Below, piece after piece: positions 56,226-64,000 of a DNA stretch of 64,000 nucleotides. The position numbers and the translations under genes were made by a program. The notes under the pieces are model-generated. The model saw only the letters and a list, made by a program, of their open reading frames with translations, ran no database searches and was not told the origin of the DNA. The stretch spans positions 59,322,501-59,386,500 of the forward strand of contig CM060899.1 of the NCBI GenBank assembly GCA_030762935.1, given 5' to 3'. The stretch's first letter is position 1. Each line of letters opens with the position of its first letter. The stretch comes from Hymenopus coronatus. Lineage: Eukaryota > Arthropoda > Insecta > Mantodea > Hymenopodidae.

Positions 56226-57847
56226 GTTTAATCAGGCCAGTGTGTATTTGTCCCTTAAATATATCCTCTCAGGGCTATGAAAAAACTGCACAGAGCGTTG
56301 TGGGCGCAACTATTACCGAGTACGCCATTCTCCCTTCTCTCGCATGACCATATGACATCAAACACGCATGCGCACCGTGAAGTTTTTGTCAGTGGTGGGA
56401 GAGAGGATATTGCAAGCGGCAGTGAATGACCACAAACATAGTATATTGTTTAAGAGTGTGTAAACTGAGAAGTATTAACAGTAATGTCGGGACCTAAACT
56501 CTCCGCTACTAGATCCCTTAGAGGACAGGCTAGGGAAATTTGTTTACTATGTTGTCACTTGTGAAAACAAGTACGTTTATTGTCCGATATGACCAACCAA
56601 GTTAAAGGACGTTAATGCACACAAAAATAAATAAAAGTACTTATTCTTATCCATGTACGTACGTATTGTAACAGTGATATAGCGGTGATGACAAACTCTC
56701 CCTACATCCCCACCATTCCTTCCATCTCCAAACAGCGGCCAGCTAAAGCGAGAGGAGGGGAAGAAGTTGAAAGCCTGAGCTGCGCGGACCGAAATATGGT
56801 AATAATTTTAATTACCTTGACAAGCAATAGCACGAATCCGACCATTGCGGTATTTTTCTGCTTCATTTCGTTCCGGTCGTGACGAGCCAATGTACGTCAA
56901 CCTTTACCCTCCCCGTATGTAGGACTTACACCTGGGTGCCTAGGGTCAGAGGATGTGGAGGATCCAACGAACATTTTGTCAGAGAATGAAGAGATGCAGC
57001 TTAAAGTGCTGGGAAAATTCATAATTAATTCATATATTAAATGCATACAATTTCTGGCAGCAGAGAAAGATGTGCACTTACATTAAATCCTGCCCCTAGT
57101 GATAAGTAAAAAACAACATTTCTTCCATTATTGCCACGCCGGAATTTCTTCTGAGAACAGCAGTCGAGGGGATGTCTTCAGATAACAGTCGCAACAGAAC
57201 AGCAAGTGAAGTATCGATTTCACTGCACAGGAAATTAACAATGGCCGAATATATTTTCTTATCTGTAACTCCCTCTGGTGACCTGTTCTATTAAACGGAA
57301 ACCATTTGTGCTGCTTTAAATTAACTTTATGTAATATGTTTGCCTCCCTTCCGTGTTTTTTTTTTCCCCTTGTAAGAAAGAAAAGCCTTCGCTATTCTTG
57401 GAATTTCTGTTGTAAATACGTAATTACTCGAGAGGCGAACAAAAACTTAGGCACGCCCCCTGCGAGTAGCAAGGACGTGTAATTTTTCAGAAATGCAAAC
57501 AACTGAGGATCGTGTTAGGGACTTGGTCGTTCAGACTCGAAAGGCAATAAGAAGTTCTCTGCGGAACTGCCACCCTCAGGCGTATACGTTAGCGAAAGAA
57601 ATAAACGAGTCCATGTTTCAAACATAAAGTTTCCTCAAGTCCAAAATATCATTAAAACACGGAGAAGACGGAAAATATTTGAAAAGCTATTTTATAATGT
57701 AAACAACCAGTTTGCCAACTTCCTTTGAGCATAAAGATTAATTTTTAATGGGAATAAAAATATAATTGTACGATATTTTAGCAGAACATTCTAAAGCTAG
57801 TCAAAGATTTCTGATTGTACTTTTGAGGTTAGATTTATTTCTTTAGA
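56226..57847. other. Unassigned region with family D SINE tail scrap
   Basis: 56578-56632 (CCAACCAAGTTAAAGGACGT) matches the tail of the family D SINE. Around 56690-56930, GCGGTGATGACAAACTCTCC and CCCGTATGTAGG loosely resemble the ends of the element at 6165-7114. Nothing else is recognised. Confidence 0.45.
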
Positions 57848-57938
57848 TCAGTGATGGCCAAATGGCGGCCCGCGGGCCTAATCCGCGAGTATGTTTCATC
57901 CGATCCGCGAATAAATATATGATTTATTGTTTTTTTTT
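57848..57938 (+). mobile_element. Possible hAT-type transposon terminus
   Basis: CAGTGATGGCCAAATGGCGG followed by CCCGCGGGCC resembles the CAGGGGT.GGCAA...GGCCCGCGGGCC ends of many animal hAT elements. It is cut off by HINE-like sequence. Confidence 0.45.
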
Positions 57939-58193
57939 ACTTTCTCTATACGTACTATGTGCATAGTGTATAGAAAAGGCATCATCTCATGAACCCCCCC
58001 AAATCAAGTTTGGCTTTAACCGACAATTTTCGTATTTGGACTATGCTGCCCACAGACGCGCATGGACCTTTTTCTAAAAACAATTGGGCTCAGGGAACCT
58101 CAAAACACATATTTCCGGTGAAATCTCGGTATCGAATTTTGGGTGCAATACAACACTTTCTCTATATCAATGTACTTAGTGTAGAGAAAGTAA
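57939..58193. mobile_element. HINE-like copy 29: two 3' ends in fold-back arrangement
   Basis: A reverse-oriented end (TTTACTTTCTCTATACGTAC, 57939-57985) is joined to a forward-oriented 3' half (CAAGTTTGGCTTTAACCGAC to GTGTAGAGAAAGTAA, 58007-58193), giving terminal palindromes at both borders. Confidence 0.8.
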
Positions 58194-58598
58194 TAACATA
58201 TAAAACTAAAATCTATTACGATGACAAATAAAACAAATTAGATCCTGAGTGTAAAACTAAGTGTTGATAAAAAATTAAAAACCCTGTCAAGCGCACCGTG
58301 GTCATCGCCAAGGACCTCCGCAAGGGTGGCCGGCGCTGGAGAGTTGTGCGAAGAGCGGCTAGAGCACCCGTATCGCTGTTGTGATAACAAAACCGAAGCA
58401 TTTGTTGACAGTTCTGCGGGTAGTATCACCTCTAGCTTTTGAACCCTTAAGCCGTTGCCTATACAACATCGTGATATGTGTGCCCCATCAATATCCTTAC
58501 TAGCAGGGCCAAATTACCTGACGAATTCTACCTTGTGTTAAGTTAAGGGTAGGTATGTGAGACTGAAATTTCATGAAAAATCACCAAAAAAATCGTCT
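58194..58598. other. Unassigned region
   Basis: No gene or repeat recognised. Confidence 0.4.
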
Positions 58599-58627
58599 TC
58601 TTACTTTCTCTACACGTACTATGTAGA
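58599..58627 (-). mobile_element. HINE-like end fragment interrupted by mariner
   Basis: TTACTTTCTCTACACGTACT, then ATGTAGA, where a mariner terminus begins. A second isolated HINE-like 3' end lies at 59263-59308 (ACCTTCTCTACATACTATGT to GTGTAGAGAAAGTGAA). Confidence 0.7.
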
Positions 58628-58862
58628 TACGAGGGCCGTTTTTTTTTCAACTTCCGGTAGGCTATAAGTAAAAGACAAGGTCACACGAAACAGTTATTTT
58701 TTATTAAAGGTTTTGTACACTTATGGTTACTTTCAAACATAATCACCAAAAAGATTGAGACATTTATCGTACCTGTGCGCAAGCTTTGCAATACCCGCTT
58801 CAAAAAATGTTGCCGCCAATGATTTCAAATGAGCATTGACGTTGTTTTTCCGTGACTGTAAT
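58628..58862 (-). pseudogene. mariner transposase C-terminal fragment with terminal repeat
   Basis: Minus strand reads FFEAGIAKLAHRYDKCLNLF then GDYV, the hallmark mariner C-terminus, followed by a stop and short 3' UTR. It ends at the + strand TACGAGGGCCGTTTTTTTTT, which has the form of a mariner terminal repeat at a TA target inside the HINE-like end. The rest of the element is missing. Confidence 0.85.
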
Positions 58863-59262
58863 TACTCCGGGGGGCCGAAATCGGACGGATCCACCCTGGA
58901 GGGTCCCTAACAGTTTCCAAGCAGTTCTTCATCTCGACGCGGGGAGCGCTAGAAGCCTGCGTTCCAGGCCTGACCAAACTCCCTAGGTCTACAGACGACT
59001 CCCAGCGTCAGCCCGCCGTGTAGAGCTGTATTTCCAAAGCGCAGCCGCAACAACGGAAGGACACCACCGCGTTTCTCGCCGACATTTACAACCATGAAAA
59101 ATACCGGTTGGTAAATGAAGGAACAGGAAGTTCGGGAGAATGAAGACACCTCCCTAGTATTTGCCTAGTGGCTCGAGAACCCCCCGAAAAACCCATGGTG
59201 CCAGAGAGGTCAGTCACGGGAATCGATCCCATGACCTCCAGAATGCACATACAATACCTTCT
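58863..59262 (-). repeat. GC-rich repeat-like segment with tRNA-like end
   Basis: Minus strand starts GGAGGTCATGGGATCGATTC with a B-box-like GGGATCGATTCCC. CCATGGGTTTTTCGGGGGGT is weakly shared with 14150-14200. Probably a further SINE or repeat family, not proven. Confidence 0.35.
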
Positions 59263-59308
59263 CTACATACTATGTACTTACTACGTGTAGAGAAAGTGAA
59301 GCTGTTTT

Positions 59309-59980
59309 TGCTCAGTTTTCCAGCCCTAGAAATAATAATAGGTTCTATACTAAGCAGGCCAGGCTTATGTGGGTCACTGCACTACTTTCATAAGAAGTGC
59401 AATCACAAAGCCATGCATTTGCAAGTAGCTGGTGATGAATATTTGAGAGAGAGCAGTGAATAGAGAATGCGCGTTTTGTGCCGTTGTTGGAATGAATTTA
59501 ATGCAAGAATCAATCTCTGGCCGGGCGGAGAGAGGGCGGATTTGGAACATCTGGCAGTGACAGATCGGCCTTCCATGGACAACTTCGATCTATGGCTTCC
59601 ATTGTTGCCAACTTGACACCTTCAGACGTTAACAAATGTTGCATATTGGAGCTTGGCGTGGTCAGCTTTATGGCGTACCTTCTGTTAAATAGGCTACCAG
59701 TTACTCGTAAGAATATTTAAATATATATATATATATATATAATAGACACCGTTGCTATGCAGAAACGACCTAAGAAAACTTGGACTTTAAATCAAAAGGA
59801 TAGTTATTAGCGCAAGGGTGGGATAAACTAAACAAAATTCCGTTATTCCGGTAACAAGTGGGATAAAGTAAATAAATAAATTGTTGATAAAACCTTTTAA
59901 TGCAACATTTTATTCTTTAACTTCATTGCTTACTTTAAGAAAAGCCAACACCTTGGAAAATGTTGATACATCTAGGTCTG
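59309..59980. other. Unassigned region
   Basis: A (TA)n run lies at 59719-59742. No gene recognised. Confidence 0.4.
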
Positions 59981-60019
59981 CGAACACTTTTCATGTAGAT
60001 TTTAGCATAGAATATTTGC

Positions 60020-60244
60020 TCACAAAGAAGAAGAATTACAGCGTTTTGAAAGAAAATTAAAATAAGCAAGAATCAGTTCTTCATTAATACCCTGAACACT
60101 GCTTCGTATCTGCCAATCCTTAAATTGCTGAAACTCTTTTTTGTAGAATTTCCGTGAAGGCGACGGTAATAAAGCCTCAACTGCTTCTTTTGCTTCATTT
60201 AATATATCACTTGGAACCGATATATTAACGTTCTCAACGTCCAT
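60020..60244 (-). CDS. Crypton-like / tyrosine recombinase N-terminal-domain protein, short ORF (type 1, copy b)
   Basis: 74 codons beginning MDVENVNISVPSDILNEAKE, then AVEALLPSPSRKFYKKEFQQ, FKDWQIRSSVQGINEELILA and YFNFLSKRCNSSSL. The pattern of LLP-x-SR-x-x-Y-x-x-x-F-x-x-F-x-x-W followed by an LAYFNFLS-like helix is what I associate with the core-binding (SAM-like) N-terminal domain of tyrosine recombinase relatives in animal mobile elements. The catalytic domain is absent. The frame opens into unrelated sequence near codon 70, so it is either truncated or the first exon of a longer gene. Palindromic sequence lies ~190-410 bases upstream. Functional status is uncertain. Confidence 0.5.
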   Translation of the reverse strand: MDVENVNISVPSDILNEAKEAVEALLPSPSRKFYKKEFQQFKDWQIRSSVQGINEELILAYFNFLSKRCNSSSL

Positions 60245-60299
60245 CGTAAACTTAATTTGAAACTAGCAGCAATAAAAACAAAATTAGTTTTGATACATA

Positions 60300-60660
60300 G
60301 CCTACCATATTTTATAACTATAAGTACGCCGAAATTCAATGCCTTATTCCTTATTTAATGTATTACAATCTGTTGTAAAATCATTAAATGAATATTTGTC
60401 ATATATTAGTTTATCATATCTGTAGGATAAAATGTATTATACAAGTGACAAACCTCTATTATCCTCTCGTAGGACTTAAAACGCTCCCCTTCGGGTCGCG
60501 TTTTAACTCTCTATTTATTCACTTGTATAATAAGTAACTATTATATTATAAGTGGCTTAAATAGACTATTATTTGTGAGTGGGGTGTTTAGTACACGAGC
60601 GCGTAAGCAAATAATAGACTAATAAGCCACGTGTTATATACAATGCATTATCCTATCCTA
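60300..60660 (-). mobile_element. Crypton-like element type 1, palindromic 5' region (copy b)
   Basis: Two nested inverted pairs: TATTATACAAGTGA / TCACTTGTATAATA (about 60433-60532) around GCTCCCCTTCGGGTCGCG, and TATAAGTGGCTTAAATAGAC / CTAATAAGCCACGTGTTATA (about 60549-60646). The first pair and centre recur at 26020-26130. They lie upstream of the ORF on the minus strand. Confidence 0.75.
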
Positions 60661-61216
60661 ATACTATCTGAAATATTCTTATATTTATTAATATTATTAG
60701 AGTCGTCATTACGAGGAATTTAATTTTAGTCGTGACGCAGATAGTGAGTGCTTTGTTTGTTCGTTGCTGCGTAACCCCTATGGAATAAACAATTTCAATT
60801 CTGGTTGTTTAAACTGCACCAAATAAATCAATAAATGAATGATAATAGGTATTCCCGAAGAAGTTTTAGATTATGCTAAAAAAATCTGATGTCTTCCATT
60901 TACATGACGTTCTCTACATCCCTGCAACAAATTGTTGTTAAAAAGCTTATGCTTATATTTACTTCATGCTAATCAAGAAAAAAGTTAGCAGAAATAGTCT
61001 TATTGCTTGCTACCTTTAAAGTAGAAGCGAAATAAGCACAATAGGTTAAAGTGATCGACAAAAGTTGGTAGCTATGTGACTGAAGTTCCTTTGTTTGTAT
61101 GGACAAGAGTTGACAAATTCTTGTATGAGAAAGATAAAAGCTTTTTAAAAGTGAAACCAAAACAAGGAATATCTCAAAAACGATCAACTCCACAAAATAT
61201 GTATATAACAAATTGT

Positions 61217-61451
61217 TCAAAATCTTCTCGGGCTTCTAGCCAGGTAAAAACTTGGCTTGACACCAACGTTTCGAAGAAGTGCATCTTCCTCCTCTTCAGG
61301 GTGAACTGATGGTTTGAGCTTGCGGAGACTGGTATTTATAAGAGCTGGGATGAAGCTAACATCTGATTGGTTCGCGTGATATTATGGCCTGGTATTTAAA
61401 ACTATTTATAGCAGTTATTCGACTAATGTTTTGTGTTTGTGTTCTTATTTT
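61217..61451. mobile_element. 235-bp nested insertion with perfect 12-bp TSD
   Basis: ATAACAAATTGT occurs at 61205-61216 and 61452-61463, exactly where the HINE-like element should read through. The insert contains CACCAACGTTTCGAAGAAGT and CTTCCTCCTCTTCAGGGTGA, sequence I associate loosely with Penelope-like or similar retroelement ends, without certainty. No ORF. Confidence 0.8.
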
Positions 61452-61795
61452 ATAACAAATTGTGTCTCTTAACGTTTGTGAGGTAAGTTTTTGTCCATCT
61501 GTTACGGTTTAGCAGTTATGCAAAATTCCGCAAAATTCATCCAGAATAAAGTAGTCTTCAGAGGTTATTCCCATTAAATTCAAGGTATATATTTTATTTG
61601 TCAGGTAAATATCTTTAATATACGATATTTTAATAAAAATCGTTAGAGTCATTTTTGAGAAAATAAAAATTTTCGAAAAAAGTTTCATGTAAAGCGTAGT
61701 TTGGGGTGGGGATCTTCAGATCGCATCCCTGAAAGATGCTAAACTTAAATACCACATTTGGTATTTTACCAACTTTTCGTTTTTGAGTTATCGTG

Positions 61796-62783
<988 letters not shown>

Positions 62784-63145
62784 GACGTTTTTCTGAACAT
62801 ATCTCGGTATTGAATTTTTGGGTGGAGTGTAATACCTTCTTTATACACTATGTACCTACATAGTGTATAGAGAAAGTAAAAAAACTGTACTTAGTTTGTT
62901 ACCCGGTAAGTCGAAGGACTTATATGACAAGAAATTTTCGTTATTTAAAGAATGGGGAGCTTCCAAAGGAGTTAAAATAACTTGCAGTGAAATAAAGAAT
63001 CATTTTTGTTGTTTCTTAGGACACAGGAAATATTTACATGAAGTCTATAGGCTAGGATAAACATAATTATGCATCAAGCTAACTCAAGAAATTGAAATCA
63101 AATAACTCGAAGCATCGGTAACATTCTACTCTCTGCCTCCCAGTC

Positions 63146-63392
63146 GCGGGTTCAAACCCGGCGGAGGACGATGGATTTTTTCGGACGTAAAAATTCCTTA
63201 GCATGACCTCCTTCGGAAGGGAAATAAAGCCGTTGGTCCTGTGTAGGAAATTTACAGCACGTTAAAGAACCTCAAACTTGATAAAGAGGCCTGGGAGCAA
63301 AATTAAGCTGTCTTTTACGTCCAAAATAGATTGGTACGCTAGGAACCGCTGCGGTTAAAGTGCGTCCATAAATAAAACTCGCTTTAATTTAA
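63146..63392 (+). mobile_element. tRNA-derived SINE, family A, copy 8
   Basis: B box GGGTTCAAACCC, GGAGGACGATGGATTTTTTC, the CTTCGGAAGG core and GTGCGTCCATAAATAAAAC tail. Head truncated upstream of the B box. Confidence 0.9.
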
Positions 63393-63485
63393 GGCTACCT
63401 CATTATATACATCAACGTCAGTTACACAGAATTTAAAATTTTCACAAACAATTGATAGGACGTCAATATACGCAGAGATAGCATT

Positions 63486-63660
63486 TTTACTTCATCTACC
63501 ACATACATAGTTGGTATAAAAGTTATTGCAATCCTCCCAAAATTCTATATCGAGATTTCACAGAAAATACGCGTTTTGAGGGTTCCTGAATTAACAAAAT
63601 CGAATTTTTAGAAACATGCCAACAATTTTTATTTTCTAACGATTGTGACTAAATTAGCAT
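63486..63660 (-). mobile_element. HINE-like element copy 32 (3' fragment)
   Basis: TTTTTACTTCATCTACCACA, AATTCTATATCGAGATTTCA and GTTTTGAGGGTTCCTGAATT. Ends where the family E SINE starts. Confidence 0.8.
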
Positions 63661-63661
63661 T

Positions 63662-63800
63662 GCCTGTACGGTCGAGTGATCAGCGTTCTAGCTTTTCACT
63701 CAGAGGTCCCGTCTTCGATTACCGTGTGGGGCGGGAATTTTTTTTTCTTTAACAAGAATCACTCCCTATTTACTACAAAGACTGGAAGTATGAATGTGTG
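63662..63800 (+). mobile_element. tRNA-derived SINE, family E, copy 3 (partial)
   Basis: GCCTGTACGGTCGAGTGATC head, B-box-like GTCTTCGATTACC, GGCGGGAATTTTTTTTTC. The distal part is lost. 63801-64000 shows nothing further. Confidence 0.75.
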
Positions 63801-64000
63801 TGTGTTCATTAGCATAAAAACTGAAAAAGCTAGCGTTAAGATGAAAAAATCTGTGAAAATTGGAAAATCTACAATATGTAAGATATCTTATTCAAATTGA
63901 TACCAATTAATACAGTTAATAATAGTGATATTTCTGTTATGTATAAAATTGCTTCCTTTCATGGTTATTTAAATTAATTTTTATTGCCTGTATTCAGAGT

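Overview
The window is eukaryotic nuclear DNA and most likely comes from an insect with a large, repeat-rich genome. The evidence is AT-rich sequence, spliceosomal exon borders, arthropod-type jockey, L1-like and Tc1/mariner debris, and several tRNA-headed SINE families. The species cannot be fixed from sequence alone. A hemimetabolous (polyneopteran-type) insect is a guess based on repeat load and intron size.

Only one host gene is recognisable. Two phase-0 exons on the + strand (24395-24625 and 29609-29752, joined by a ~5 kb intron) encode consecutive parts of the catalytic RasGEF domain of a RASGEF1-family guanine nucleotide exchange factor. I found neither flanking exon in the window, so the rest of the window is probably intron or intergenic DNA.

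Nearly everything else is mobile-element debris. The dominant component is one family of ~0.8-0.9 kb elements, here called the HINE-like family, with about 30 full, partial or nested copies on both strands covering roughly a third of the window. Each starts TCTGATGTG after an A-run, has ACTTTCTCTACA near that end and its inverted copy at the other end, carries an internal CA/TG microsatellite, and finishes in a ~40-bp palindrome followed by TAAAAA. This layout resembles non-autonomous Helentrons (HINEs, like Drosophila DINE-1). Copies occur singly, head-to-tail in tandem (30.4-32.1, 36.7-39.8, 41.5-42.9 and 46.2-48.4 kb), nested in each other (53.3-54.9 kb), and inside other genes or elements. 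In the copy at 60.9-62.9 kb the microsatellite has grown to ~492 CA units.

Other layers are: at least six tRNA-headed SINE families, many with visible target-site duplications; Tc1/mariner-type transposase pseudogenes (3.9, 21.6, 24.0, 32.2-33.1, 58.6 kb); non-autonomous inverted-repeat elements (6.2-7.1, 10.7, 12.5, 34.5, 55.3 kb); jockey-type fragments (5.8, 10.4-12.0 kb) and an L1-like 3' fragment (24.7-25.8 kb); short ORFs resembling the N-terminal domain of tyrosine recombinases (Crypton-like) at 7.4, 27.2, 40.6, 60.2 and 60.8/62.9 kb; and a satellite with a 453-bp higher-order repeat (50.2-51.5 kb).

Region by region: 0-12 kb is HINE-like fragments, SINEs, Tc1 and jockey debris. 12-24 kb is a fold-back MITE, HINE-like copies and a deleted mariner. 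24-30 kb holds the RASGEF1 exons and their intron. 30-50 kb holds HINE-like tandem arrays, SINEs and a DDE pseudogene. 50-52 kb is satellite. 52-64 kb holds nested HINE-like copies, a Harbinger-type MITE, a mariner remnant, recombinase-like ORFs and the giant CA tract. No prokaryote-type operons, CRISPR arrays or intact mobile-element genes were seen.
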